This document shows, in pieces, positions 51,600 to 60,903 of a stretch of 64,000 nucleotides of DNA (position 1 is its first letter; the number at the start of each line of letters is the position of its first letter). The notes below the pieces were generated by a model. The model had not been told where the DNA came from, made no database searches, and saw only the letters and a program-made list of their open reading frames with translations. Made by a program: the position numbers and the translations under genes. This stretch comes from Streptomyces collinus (GTDB lineage Bacteria > Actinomycetota > Actinomycetes > Streptomycetales > Streptomycetaceae): assembly GCF_031348265.1 (NCBI RefSeq), contig NZ_CP133771.1, forward strand, positions 5,084,001 to 5,148,000, written 5' to 3'.

Positions 51600-52438
51600 A
51601 CGTCCCCCGTCACGTGGATCCGGTCCTCGGGGCCGCGCAGTTCGAACCGGCCGTCCCGCGCCGCGTACGTCACCGTCCCGGGCAGCAGGACCGGTGCCCG
51701 GAACTCCGCGCGCAGATGGCAGTGCTGGGGGACGCCGTGCGCGGCGAGGCAGCGGGCCACGGTCCACATGCCGTGCGCGATGGCCCTGGGGAATCCGAAC
51801 AGGCGGGCCGTGAGCGGGTGCAGATGGATCGGGTTGCGGTCCCCGGAGGCGGCGCCGTAGCGGCGCCCGACATCCCCGGCGAGCCGCCACTCGTCGACCG
51901 GGGGCAGCGGTTTGCGCGCCTCCGGCTCCCGGGGCACCGCGGTCGGCCGGTCCGTGCGGTGCCGGGCCAGGTACGTGCTCCTCGACTCCCAGACGACGGC
52001 ACCGCCGCGACGCACCTCGGTGACGACCGTGGCCTCCGTGCCGCGCCGGTGCGGGACCAGACCCTCGACGTGGACGGAGAGTTCGTGGCTGCCGCCGGGC
52101 GGCATCCGCTCGTGCCGGGTCACGGTGATCGATGTGTGGACGAGGCCGAGCAGCGGCAGCGGGAAGTCCCGGCCGCTCATCAGCCGCATGGCCAGGGGGA
52201 ACCCGAGCACATGCGGATACGTCACCGGCAGCGCGTCCTCCCCGACGGGGAACCCGCAGACCCGCTCGTAGGCCGCGAGCCGCGCGAGGTCCACGCGCAG
52301 GTCCGGCAGGACGAGCCGGGTGCGGGGGAACTCCGCGTCGGAACGGGGGCGTTTGAAGGGGGAGAGCAGAGCGCCGCGGGCCAGGAGCGGGGCGAGGGCG
52401 GGGGGCCCGGTGAGGACGAGGGCGTCGGGGCCGGCCAT
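51587..52438 (-). CDS. MaoC-family (R)-specific enoyl-CoA hydratase-like protein
   Basis: 283 residues. It has a double hot-dog fold: a degenerate N-terminal half and a C-terminal half with the hydratase 2 motif YGAASGDRNPIHLHPLTARL followed by GFPRAIAHGMWT (catalytic D and H retained). It hydrates trans-2-enoyl-CoA/ACP. It starts at the stop of the FabG4-like gene (TGATG) and so forms an operon with it, as mycobacterial HtdX-like/FabG4 pairs do. Confidence 0.87.
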   Translation of the reverse strand: MAGPDALVLTGPPALAPLLARGALLSPFKRPRSDAEFPRTRLVLPDLRVDLARLAAYERVCGFPVGEDALPVTYPHVLGFPLAMRLMSGRDFPLPLLGLVHTSITVTRHERMPPGGSHELSVHVEGLVPHRRGTEATVVTEVRRGGAVVWESRSTYLARHRTDRPTAVPREPEARKPLPPVDEWRLAGDVGRRYGAASGDRNPIHLHPLTARLFGFPRAIAHGMWTVARCLAAHGVPQHCHLRAEFRAPVLLPGTVTYAARDGRFELRGPEDRIHVTGDVYPT

Positions 52439-53742
52439 CACGCCCCCAGCAGGCTCTGGCCGCAGACACGGACGACCTGGCCGTTGACCGCGCCCGAGGC
52501 CGGGTGGGCCAGCCAGGCGGTGGTCTCGGCGACATCGACCGGGAGACCGCCCTGCGCGAGGGAGTTCATCCGGCGGCCCGCCTCGCGGATGAACAGCGGG
52601 ACGGCGGCCGTCATCTTCGTCTCGATGAAGCCCGGCGCGACCGCGTTGACCGTCACGCCGTGCTCTTCGAGCGCGCGCGGCGCCAGGGAGCGGACCAGGC
52701 CGACGACGCCCGCCTTGCTCGCCCCGTAGTTGGTCTGACCGGCGTTGCCGGCGAGCCCCGCGATCGAGGCGGTGGCGACGATCCGGCCGCCGCGCTTCAG
52801 CGTCCCGTCCTTGAGCAGGGCGTCCGTGGTGCGCAGCACGCTCGCCAGGTTCACTTCGAGGACGGAGATCCAGCGTTCGGACGGCATGTTCACCAGGCGC
52901 CGGTCGCGGGTGATGCCCGCGTTGTGGATCAGCAGGTCCAGGCCGTCGGGCAGGGCCTCGGCGATCCGCGCGCCCGCGTCGGCGGACGTCATGTCGAGCA
53001 GCAGCGCGGTGCCCCCGAGCCGCTCGGCGACCCGCCGGGCGTCCTGTCCGGCCTGCGGCACGTCGAGGACGACGACCCGGGCACCGTCCCGCGCGAGGGT
53101 CTCGGCGACCGCCTCGCCGATGCCCCGGGCGGCGCCGGTGACGAGGGCGGTGCGGCCGGTCAGGGGGCGGTCCGCGTCGGGCGGAGCCGTCTCCTGCGGG
53201 GCTCCCACCTCGATCACCTGCCCGCTGACGTACGCCGACTTCGGCGACAGCAGGAAGCGCAGCGTGGACTCCGCGGCGCCCGCGTCCGTGAGCCGGACCA
53301 GGTTCACCGTCCTGCCCCGGCCGATCTCCTTGCCGAGGGAGCGGGTGAACCCCTCCAGGGCCTGCTGGGCCGCGGCCTGGTGGTGGTCGGCCGGGTCGAG
53401 GGGCGCGCCGAGCACCACCACGCGCCCGCTCGGAGCGACCGACCGTACGACGGGATGCAGGGCGGCATGCACCTCGGCCAGGGCCTCCACGTCCCGCACC
53501 CCGGTCGCGTCCAGGACGACGGCCGCCGCACGGCCGGAGCCGGCCGGGCCGATCCCCGTACGGGCCAGGACCGGCGCCGGGCCGAGGGCGGACCGGCCCG
53601 CGGTGAGGTGCAGCAGGCCGCCGTCCAGGGCGGGCCGCTCCGGGGACCAGCGGGTCAGCGCCGCGGGCTGCGGCAGCCCCAGCCGGCGGGTGAGGAAGCG
53701 GCCGGGCGCGGTACCGGTGAAGCGCAGATAGCGGTCGGCCAT
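52438..53742 (-). CDS. High-molecular-weight 3-oxoacyl-[acyl-carrier-protein] reductase (FabG4-like)
   Basis: 434 residues, nearly twice the usual FabG. The N-terminal half is a degenerate Rossmann domain (about 1-190) and the C-terminal half a full SDR with TGAARGIGEAVAETLARDGA and catalytic Y-G-A-S-K (QTNYGASKAGVV). FabG4-type enzymes reduce 3-oxoacyl-CoA or ACP using NADH. It is first in an operon with MaoC and divergent from the thiolase gene across tandem palindromes. Confidence 0.9.
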   Translation of the reverse strand: MADRYLRFTGTAPGRFLTRRLGLPQPAALTRWSPERPALDGGLLHLTAGRSALGPAPVLARTGIGPAGSGRAAAVVLDATGVRDVEALAEVHAALHPVVRSVAPSGRVVVLGAPLDPADHHQAAAQQALEGFTRSLGKEIGRGRTVNLVRLTDAGAAESTLRFLLSPKSAYVSGQVIEVGAPQETAPPDADRPLTGRTALVTGAARGIGEAVAETLARDGARVVVLDVPQAGQDARRVAERLGGTALLLDMTSADAGARIAEALPDGLDLLIHNAGITRDRRLVNMPSERWISVLEVNLASVLRTTDALLKDGTLKRGGRIVATASIAGLAGNAGQTNYGASKAGVVGLVRSLAPRALEEHGVTVNAVAPGFIETKMTAAVPLFIREAGRRMNSLAQGGLPVDVAETTAWLAHPASGAVNGQVVRVCGQSLLGA

Positions 53743-53801
53743 GACGACTCCCAGTTCCCGACGACGGTTCGCCGAAGAGGCTCGCTGAAGCCCCACTCGT
53801 G

Positions 53802-53831
53802 CTTACTCTGGAGTAAGGTTACCGGAGGTAA
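53802..53831. promoter_or_regulatory. Tandem palindromes CTTACTC-TG-GAGTAAG and TTACC-GGA-GGTAA
   Basis: The first (53802-53817) is a perfect 7-bp inverted repeat; the second (53819-53831) a perfect 5-bp one with similar sequence, one base apart. They lie in the divergent fabG4/thiolase region and resemble TetR-type (FadR-like) fatty-acid operators. Binding by the TetR protein at 50934 is the natural hypothesis. Confidence 0.65.
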
Positions 53832-53889
53832 GGCTACGTCACGGACGAGGAGCAGGTCGAGATGGGCTGGTCGAAATGAGCTGGTCGAG

Positions 53890-55179
53890 ATGAGTTCCCA
53901 GCAGCTGTCGCCGTCGGTGCGGCGCGTCGCGGTCGTCGGCGGAGCACGCATCCCCTTCGCCCGCTCCGACGGCCCCTACGCCACCGCTTCCAACCAGCAG
54001 ATGCTCACCGCCGCCCTCGACGGCCTGGTCGAGCGGTACGGGCTCCAGGGGCCGGGCGCGGTCGGCGAGTTCGTCGCCGGGGCCGTGCTCAAGCACGCCC
54101 GCGACTTCAACCTCGCCCGCGAGACCCTCCTCGGCTCGGGACTCCACCCGAGCACCCCCGCCTACGACATCCAGCAGGCCTGCGGCACCGGCCTCCAGGC
54201 CGTCATCGCCGCCGCCAACAAGATCGCCCTCGGCCAGATCGACTCGGCCGTCGCGGGCGGCGCCGACACCGCCAGCGACGCACCCCTCGGCGTCAACGAC
54301 TCCCTGCGCCGCATCCTCCTGGAGGTCCGCCGGGCGAAGTCGCCGGGCGCCCGCCTCAAGGCCCTCGCGAAGGTGCGCCCGGGCCACCTCGTCCCCGACA
54401 TCCCGCGCAACGCCGAGCCGCGCACCGGCCTGTCCATGGGCGAACACGCAGCCGTCACCGCCCGCGCCCGGGGCATCCCCCGCGACGCGCAGGACCAGCT
54501 CGCCGCCACCAGTCACCAGCGGCTGGCGGCGGCGTACGAACGCGGCTTCTTCCAGGACCTGGTGGTCCCCTTCCGCGGCCTGGCCCGCGACCAGAACCTG
54601 CGCCCCGGCTCGACCGTGGAGAAACTCGCCTCCCTGAAGCCGGTGTTCGGGCTCGCCCACCCCGACCCGACCATGACGGCCGGGAACTCCACCCCGTTGA
54701 CGGACGGTGCCGCCACCGTCCTGCTGGCGAGCGAGGAGTGGGCCCGCGAGCGGGGCCTGGAGCCGCTGGCGTACCTCACCGCGTACGAGACGGCCGCCGT
54801 CGACTTCGTGGGCGGCGACGTGGCCGGCGGCGAGGACGGACTGCTCATGGCGCCCGCGTACGCCGTCCCGCGCATGCTGGAACGGGCCGGCCTCGGCCTG
54901 GACGACTTCGACCTCGTCGAGATCCACGAGGCGTTCGCCTCCCAGGTGCTGGCGACGCTCGCCGCCTGGGAGAAGCGGGGCCTCGGCGCAGTCGACCGCG
55001 CCCGGCTGAACGTCGCCGGCTCCTCCCTCGCGACCGGCCACCCCTTCGCCGCCACCGGGGCCCGGATCGTCGCCACCCTGGCCAAGCTCCTCGCCGAACG
55101 GGACGCCCCCGCCCGCGGCCTGATCTCCGTCTGCGCGGCGGGCGGACAGGGGGTGACGGCGATCCTGGAACGCGCCTGA
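53890..55179 (+). CDS. Acetyl-CoA C-acyltransferase (thiolase, FadI-type)
   Basis: 429 residues. The nucleophile is C98 in DIQQACGTGLQAVIAAANKI; VEIHEAFASQVLATLAAWEK, GSSLATGHPFAATGARIVAT and ICVCAAGGQG-type (SVCAAGGQG) blocks carry the remaining catalytic His and Cys. It cleaves or condenses 3-oxoacyl-CoA. A short direct repeat GAGATG(G/A)G precedes the ATG, so the start could shift by a few codons. Confidence 0.92.
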   Translation: MSSQQLSPSVRRVAVVGGARIPFARSDGPYATASNQQMLTAALDGLVERYGLQGPGAVGEFVAGAVLKHARDFNLARETLLGSGLHPSTPAYDIQQACGTGLQAVIAAANKIALGQIDSAVAGGADTASDAPLGVNDSLRRILLEVRRAKSPGARLKALAKVRPGHLVPDIPRNAEPRTGLSMGEHAAVTARARGIPRDAQDQLAATSHQRLAAAYERGFFQDLVVPFRGLARDQNLRPGSTVEKLASLKPVFGLAHPDPTMTAGNSTPLTDGAATVLLASEEWARERGLEPLAYLTAYETAAVDFVGGDVAGGEDGLLMAPAYAVPRMLERAGLGLDDFDLVEIHEAFASQVLATLAAWEKRGLGAVDRARLNVAGSSLATGHPFAATGARIVATLAKLLAERDAPARGLISVCAAGGQGVTAILERA

Positions 55180-55421
55180 GAGCAACGGCCGTGCGGAACC
55201 TGAAGGACCCTCACGTAACCCCCGAGATTGCACACGCCCGGCTCCGGACCATTCCCGAATTCGCACAAACCCGCCACGTGAGCGCCGTACGATCCCGTTC
55301 CTACCGTCAGTAACCCCTTACGGACCTCTCAGGGGGGATTGAGCCGGTTGAGCGCCTCGGCGTGCGAGGCACGTACGTCATGCAGCAAGCAGTCCTTCGC
55401 TGCACGCCCCAGGAGCCGCCC

Positions 55422-57341
55422 GTGTCCACTGCGTATCCCTCCTCCGCCTACGGCGACGCGTACGGAGGGCCGGTCCTGGTCCAGCCCGAGGTGCGGCGGA
55501 TGGACGGGGCGGTACGGGAAGCCTCCGTACCGCCGCTGGCCCCGCCGTGGGCGCACGGGTCGCTCGCCGACCTGCCCTTCGACAACGCGAACGCGCATCC
55601 CGATGCCGTGGTGCTCAGCCGCAAGGACGCCGACGGCCGCTGGAACGACGTCACGGCGACCCAGTTCGCCGACCAGGTCAGGGCCGTGGCCAAGGGCCTG
55701 GTCGCCGAGGGCCTGATGCCCGGCGACCGGGTCGCCGTGATGGCCCGCACGATCTACGAGTGGACGGTCCTGGACTTCGCCGCCTGGGCGGCCGGACTCG
55801 TCACCGTCCCCGTCTACCCCACCTCCTCCGTCTTCCAGGCCCGCTGGATCCTCCAGGACTCCGGCGCGGTCGCCCTGGTCACCGAGAACGCCGCGCAGGC
55901 CGCCGCCCTCGGCCCCGAGCGCGAACGCCTGCCCGACCTCAAGCACCTGTGGGTCGTCGAGAAGGGCCACGTCGACCGGCTCGCGGAAACCGGCGCGCAC
56001 CTGCCCGACCAGGAAGTCGAGGTGCGGCGCGGCATGCTCGGCCCCGACACCCTCGCCACCCTCGTCTACACCTCGGGCACCACCGGCCGCCCCAAGGGCT
56101 GCGCCCTCACCCACGGCAACTTCTTCGCCGAGGTGGACAACGCCATCGAGCTGCTCTACCCCGTCTTCCGGGCGAAGACCAGCGAAGAGGCCTCGGTCCT
56201 GCTGTTCCTGCCGATGTCCCACGTCTTCGGCCGCATGGTGGCGATCGCCTGCATCCGGGCCCGCGTCCGGCTGGGCCACGCCCCCAGCATCAAGGCCGAC
56301 CGGCTGCTCCCGGACCTGGCCAGCTTCCGGCCGACCTGCCTGCTCGCCATCCCGTACATGCTGGAGAAGGTCTTCAACTCGGCCCGAGCCAAGGCCGAGG
56401 CGGGCGGCCGGGTCTCCTCGTTCGACCGCGCGGCGGCGGTGGCGCAGCGCTACGGAGAGGCCCTGGAGGCCCAGCAGACGGGCACCGGCCCCGGCCCCTC
56501 CCGCGCCCTCAAGACCGCCCGGGCCTTCTACGACCCCCTGGTCTACCGCCGCATCCGCAACGCCATGGGCGGCAGGGTCCGCTACGCCATCTGCGGCGGG
56601 TCCCCGCTCGGCAGCCGCCTGGCAGCCTTCTACGCCGGTGCCGGCATCGAGATCTTCGAGGGCTACGGCCTGACCGAGACCACCGGCGCGAGCACCGTCA
56701 CCCCGCCCCTGAAACCCCGCCTCGGCACCGTCGGCTGGCCGCTGCCCGGCACCCGCGTCCGTATCGCCGCCGACGGCGAGATCCTCGTCGGCGGCGACCA
56801 CGTGCTGCGCGGCTACTGGGACCCGCAGGCCGGCGGCGTCGTCCCCGCCGCCCCCGACGGCTGGCTCGCCACCGGCGACCTCGGCGAACTGGACGACGAG
56901 GGCTACCTGACGATCACCGGCCGCAAGAAGGAGATGCTCATCACCGCCGGCGGCAAGTCCGTCGCCCCGGCCCCGCTGGAGAACTGGCTGCGCTCACACC
57001 CGCTGATCTCCCAGTGCCTCGTCCTGGGCGACGGCCGCCCCTTCGTCTCGGCGCTGATCACCCTCGACCCGGACGGCATCACGCACTGGCGCCAGATGAA
57101 CGGCAAACACCCCGTCCCCGCCACGCTCCTGGTCGACGACGAGGAACTGCGCGCCGTCCTCCAGCGTGCTGTCGACGAGGCCAACAAGATGGTCTCCCGC
57201 CCGGAGTCCATCCGCCGCTTCGTCATCCTCCCCGAGGACTTCACCGAGGAGGCGGGCCACCTGACCCCGTCGATGAAGCTCCGCCGGGAGGCCGTGCTGC
57301 GCGCGTTCGCGACGGAAGTGGAGGGCCTGTACACGCGGTGA
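55422..57341 (+). CDS. Long-chain fatty-acid-CoA ligase (AMP-forming, FadD15-like)
   Basis: 639 residues from the GTG at 55422 (AGGAG six bases upstream). Adenylate-forming motifs: VYTSGTTGRPKGCALTHGNF, GYGLTETTGASTVTP, TGDLGELDDEGYLTITGRKK and KEMLITAGGKSVAPAPLE (Lys of the C-domain hinge). It activates fatty acids with ATP and CoA. It follows the thiolase after 242 bp and belongs to the same functional group. Confidence 0.92.
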   Translation: MSTAYPSSAYGDAYGGPVLVQPEVRRMDGAVREASVPPLAPPWAHGSLADLPFDNANAHPDAVVLSRKDADGRWNDVTATQFADQVRAVAKGLVAEGLMPGDRVAVMARTIYEWTVLDFAAWAAGLVTVPVYPTSSVFQARWILQDSGAVALVTENAAQAAALGPERERLPDLKHLWVVEKGHVDRLAETGAHLPDQEVEVRRGMLGPDTLATLVYTSGTTGRPKGCALTHGNFFAEVDNAIELLYPVFRAKTSEEASVLLFLPMSHVFGRMVAIACIRARVRLGHAPSIKADRLLPDLASFRPTCLLAIPYMLEKVFNSARAKAEAGGRVSSFDRAAAVAQRYGEALEAQQTGTGPGPSRALKTARAFYDPLVYRRIRNAMGGRVRYAICGGSPLGSRLAAFYAGAGIEIFEGYGLTETTGASTVTPPLKPRLGTVGWPLPGTRVRIAADGEILVGGDHVLRGYWDPQAGGVVPAAPDGWLATGDLGELDDEGYLTITGRKKEMLITAGGKSVAPAPLENWLRSHPLISQCLVLGDGRPFVSALITLDPDGITHWRQMNGKHPVPATLLVDDEELRAVLQRAVDEANKMVSRPESIRRFVILPEDFTEEAGHLTPSMKLRREAVLRAFATEVEGLYTR

Positions 57342-57448
57342 GGCACCTTTGCGATCTCTTCACACGTGCTTATTGACGACGCACGGCGTCTGCCCGTTGG
57401 CTTTCGACCACCTCGTCACGATGCTCCCCCCATCGGAAGGCACCACCA

Positions 57449-58570
57449 GTGATAGCGCGCAACACCCGTCAGGCCGCCGTGCGGCACGTCTCCATGGCCC
57501 TGGCGGTCTCCGTATCGGCCCTGTCCCTCGCAGCCTGCGGCGACGGCGGGAGTGACGACACCGCCGCGAAGAAGGGCAACGACATCACGGTGGGCCTGCT
57601 GCTGCCCGACCGGGACACGGCACGCTTCGAGAAGTTCGACTACCCGCTGATCAAGGAGGAGGTCGCGTCCCTCACGGAGGACAAGGGCAAGGTCCGCTAC
57701 GCCAACGCCGAGGCCAGCGTCACCAGACAGAGCGAGCAGTTCCAGAAGATGATCGCCGACAAGGTCGACGTCATCCTCGTCGACGCACTGAACTCCAAGG
57801 CCATCGCCACGGACGTGCAGAAGGCCAAGGACGCCGGCATCCCGGTGATCGCCTACGACCGGCTCGCCGAGGGCCCGATCGACGCCTACGTCTCCCACGA
57901 CAATGAACTCGTCGGACAGGTGCAGGGCCGCGCCATCGTCGGGGAACTCGGCGACAAGGCCGGGAAGAGCAAGGTCGTCATGATGAACGGCGACCCCGGC
58001 GACCCGAACACGGCACGGTTCAAGGACGGCGCGCTGAGCGAGCTCCGAGGCCAGGTGAACATCGTCAAGGAGTACGACACCAAGGAGTGGAAGCCCGCGA
58101 TCGCCAAGGAGCACATGAAGGAGGCGATCCGGTCGGTCGGGCTGAGCAACATCGCCGCTGTTTACTCGGCCAACGACGGCATGGCCGGCGCCGTCATCGA
58201 GGCGATGCAGGAGGCCGGAGCCGCGAAGATGCCGCCGGTGACCGGGCAGGACGCCAACCTCGACGCGGTGCAGCGGGTCGTGTCCGGCGAGCAGTACATG
58301 ACGGTGTACAAGTCCTTCCTGCTGGAGGCGACCAACGCCGCGAAGATCGCGGTGGCCAAGGTGCAGGGCCGCTCGATCGAGTTCGCCGCGCTGACCCGGG
58401 AGACGGTCGACAGCCCCACGCAGAAGAACATCCCGGCGATGCTGGTGCCGGTGGTCGCCCTCACCAAGGACAACATCAAGGAGACGGTGATCACGGACGG
58501 CGTGTACACCGTCAAGGACATCTGCACCTCCAAGTACAGGGCGGACTGCGCGGCCATCGGCCTCGACTGA
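57449..58570 (+). CDS. Sugar ABC transporter substrate-binding lipoprotein (XylF-like), orphan
   Basis: 373 residues. The lipobox is LSLAAC, then a periplasmic-binding-protein type 1 fold: DITVGLLLPDRDTARFEKFD, VDVILVDALNSKAIATDVQK, IPVIAYDRL and AAVYSANDGMAGAVIEAM are typical of D-xylose-binding proteins. No permease or ATPase gene is adjacent, so it must share a transporter encoded elsewhere or act as a sensor. GTG start. Confidence 0.85.
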   Translation: MIARNTRQAAVRHVSMALAVSVSALSLAACGDGGSDDTAAKKGNDITVGLLLPDRDTARFEKFDYPLIKEEVASLTEDKGKVRYANAEASVTRQSEQFQKMIADKVDVILVDALNSKAIATDVQKAKDAGIPVIAYDRLAEGPIDAYVSHDNELVGQVQGRAIVGELGDKAGKSKVVMMNGDPGDPNTARFKDGALSELRGQVNIVKEYDTKEWKPAIAKEHMKEAIRSVGLSNIAAVYSANDGMAGAVIEAMQEAGAAKMPPVTGQDANLDAVQRVVSGEQYMTVYKSFLLEATNAAKIAVAKVQGRSIEFAALTRETVDSPTQKNIPAMLVPVVALTKDNIKETVITDGVYTVKDICTSKYRADCAAIGLD

Positions 58571-58634
58571 CGGCGGGTGCGCCGGGGCGGGCCGTGGCGC
58601 GCGCCCCCTTCGCTTGTCGACGCGGCGATGCCGG

Positions 58635-58890
58635 GCGGGCTGCGTGGGGTGTCGGCGGGTTCGGGCGGGCTGCGTGGGGCTTCGGGCTCGGGTCGCGGGG
58701 TGGGCTTCGGGCTCGGGCGGGCTGCGTGGGCTTCGGGCTCGGCGGGCTGCGTGGGGTGTCGGCGGGTTCGGGCGGGCTGCGTGGGGCTTCGGGCTCGGGT
58801 CGCGGGGTGGGCTTCGGGCTCGGGCGGGCCGCGTGGGCTTCGGGCTCGGGCCGGACGCGTGGGGTGTCGTCGGGCTCGGGTCGCGTGGTG
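58635..58890. repeat. 107-bp tandem repeat, about 2.4 copies, G-rich
   Basis: Unit 1 (58635-58741) and unit 2 (58742-58848) are almost identical; a decayed third copy runs to about 58890. The internal sub-repeat CGGGCGGGCTGCGTGGGG recurs. Since 107 is not a multiple of three, and every frame shifts at each copy, it is not coding. It occupies most of the 400-bp gap 58571-58971. Confidence 0.88.
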
Positions 58891-58971
58891 GGGGCCGCAC
58901 GGGTCTTGACTTCGCGAGGCCCCCGCGCGACATTCCCACCCCTTACGCGTTCTCGTCGGGCTGGAGCGGCC

Positions 58972-60762
58972 ATGACCACTCGCACGGACACCGCAGGAAC
59001 TGCCGAAGGCCCGTCCCGAAGACGCCTGCTGGCCGGGGCCGCCGGGGCCGCCGGTGCTGGTCTCGCGGTCGCCGCGGGCGTTCAACAGAGCGCCCGGGCA
59101 GCCGACTTACCGCCGCTCGGCACCTACGACGTCGTCGTCATCGGCTCCGGCGCCGCGGGCATGACCGCCGCGCTGACCGCCGCCCGCCAGGGCCTGAGCT
59201 GTGTGGTCGTGGAGAAGGCACCCACCTTCGGCGGTTCGGCCGCCCGATCCGGCGCCGGGATCTGGATCCCCAACAACTCCGTGATCCTCGCGGCCGGCGT
59301 CCCGGACACCCCCGCGAAGGCCGCCGCCTACCTCGCCGCCGTCGTCGGCCCGGAGATCCCCGCCGACCGGCAGCGTGCCTTCCTCGCCCACGGCCCGGCG
59401 ACGATCTCCTTCGTCATGGCGCACAGCCCGCTCCGGTTCCGCTGGATGGAGGGCTACAGCGACTACTACCCCGAGCTGCCCGGCGGTCTGCCGAACGGCC
59501 GCTCCATCGAGCCGGACCAGCTCGACGGCAATGTCCTGGGGCCCGAGCTGGCGCACCTGAACCCGCCGTACATGGACGTACCCGCCGGCATGGTCGTCTT
59601 CAGCGCCGACTACAAGTGGGTCGCCCTGGCCGCCGTGAACGCCCGGGGCGCGGCCGTCGCCGCCCTGTGCCTCGCCCGCGGCGCCAAGGCGGCGACGCTC
59701 GGCCAGAAGCCCCTGACGATGGGCCAGGCGCTGGCGGCGGGCCTGCGCGCGGGCCTGCGCTCGGCCGGGGTCCCCGTCTGGCTGAACACACCCCTGACGG
59801 ACCTGCACGTCGAGAACGGCACGGTCACGGGAGCCGTCGTCACCCGCGACGGCGCTCCCGGCCTGGTCCGCGCCCGCCGGGGCGTGATCGTCGGCTCCGG
59901 CGGCTTCGAACACAACGCCGCGATGCGGGAACGCTTCCAGCGGCAGCCCATCGGCACGGAGTGGACCGTCGGGGCGAAGGAGAACACCGGCGACGGCATC
60001 CGGGCGGGGGAGCGACTGGGCGCGGCGCTCGACCTGATGGAGGACGCGTGGTGGGGCCCGGCCATCCCCGTCCCCGGCCGGCCCTACTTCTGCCTCGCCG
60101 AACGCACCCTGCCCGGCGGGCTGCTGGTCAACGGCTCGGGCCGCCGCTTCGTCAACGAGGCCGCGCCCTACAGCGACGTCGTGCACACCATGTACGACGT
60201 CCACGACACCGACCCGGCCATCCCGTGCTGGCTGATCACCGACCAGAACTACCGCAACCGGTACCTCTTCAAGGACGTCCTGCCGGCGCTGCCCTTCCCC
60301 GACTCCTGGTACGACTCCGGGGCTGCGCACAAGGAGTGGACGCTGGACGCGCTGGCGGCCTCCATCGGCGTCCCCGCGGCGGCCCTGCGCACCAGCGTGA
60401 ACCGCTTCAACGCCCAGGCGCGACAGGGCGAGGACCCCGACTTCCACCGCGGCGACAGCGCCTACGACCACTACTACACCGACCCGTCCGTCCTCCCCAA
60501 CTCCTGCCTGGCACCGCTCTGGCTCCCCCCGTACCACGCCTTCCGCATCGTCCCCGGCGACCTCGGCACGAAGGGCGGCCTCCGCACGGACGCCCGGGCC
60601 CGGGTACTGCGCGAGGACGGCTCGGTCATCCCCGGCCTCTACGCGGCGGGAAACGCCAGTGCGGCGGTGATGGGCCACAGCTACGCGGGCGCGGGCTCGA
60701 CGATCGGCCCGGCGATGACGTTCGGGTACATCGCGGCGCGGGACATCGCGGGGGTGCTGTAG
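58972..60762 (+). CDS. Tat-exported FAD-binding dehydrogenase, KstD-like
   Basis: 596 residues. A twin-arginine signal (PSRRRLLAGAAGAAGAGL, then SARA) precedes the FAD motif YDVVVIGSGAAGMTAALTAA. The C-terminal GNASAAVMGHSYAGAGSTIG and PAMTFGYIAARDIAG match 3-ketosteroid delta1-dehydrogenases, including the Tyr and Gly of the active site region. GGFEHNAAMRERFQ is also typical. KstD enzymes are normally cytoplasmic, so the export signal is notable; the substrate may be a different flat lipid. ATG after GGAG. Confidence 0.85.
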   Translation: MTTRTDTAGTAEGPSRRRLLAGAAGAAGAGLAVAAGVQQSARAADLPPLGTYDVVVIGSGAAGMTAALTAARQGLSCVVVEKAPTFGGSAARSGAGIWIPNNSVILAAGVPDTPAKAAAYLAAVVGPEIPADRQRAFLAHGPATISFVMAHSPLRFRWMEGYSDYYPELPGGLPNGRSIEPDQLDGNVLGPELAHLNPPYMDVPAGMVVFSADYKWVALAAVNARGAAVAALCLARGAKAATLGQKPLTMGQALAAGLRAGLRSAGVPVWLNTPLTDLHVENGTVTGAVVTRDGAPGLVRARRGVIVGSGGFEHNAAMRERFQRQPIGTEWTVGAKENTGDGIRAGERLGAALDLMEDAWWGPAIPVPGRPYFCLAERTLPGGLLVNGSGRRFVNEAAPYSDVVHTMYDVHDTDPAIPCWLITDQNYRNRYLFKDVLPALPFPDSWYDSGAAHKEWTLDALAASIGVPAAALRTSVNRFNAQARQGEDPDFHRGDSAYDHYYTDPSVLPNSCLAPLWLPPYHAFRIVPGDLGTKGGLRTDARARVLREDGSVIPGLYAAGNASAAVMGHSYAGAGSTIGPAMTFGYIAARDIAGVL

Positions 60763-60860
60763 CGGGTCGGAGCAGGGCCGGGGGCGTGTTCAGAGGGGGT
60801 CGTCCGAGCGTGAGCCGGTCGTGGTGCGCCTGGGGGCATCCGCGGCCGGTCACGGAGCCA

Positions 60861-60899
60861 CCCGGGGCGTCGCGTGTGGGGCTGCGGCGATGCCCCGGG
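60861..60899. terminator. Candidate bidirectional hairpin
   Basis: CCCGGGGC (60861-60868) pairs with GCCCCGGG (60892-60899) across the convergent gap between the flavoprotein and methyltransferase genes. Extra pairing inside the loop is possible. Confidence 0.5.
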
Positions 60900-60903
60900 C
60901 GGT

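Noticed and set aside
58512..59085. Minus-strand Pro/Glu/Ala-rich frames over the 107-bp repeat
   Set aside because: The 107-bp period changes frame at each copy, so a repeat protein is not credible.
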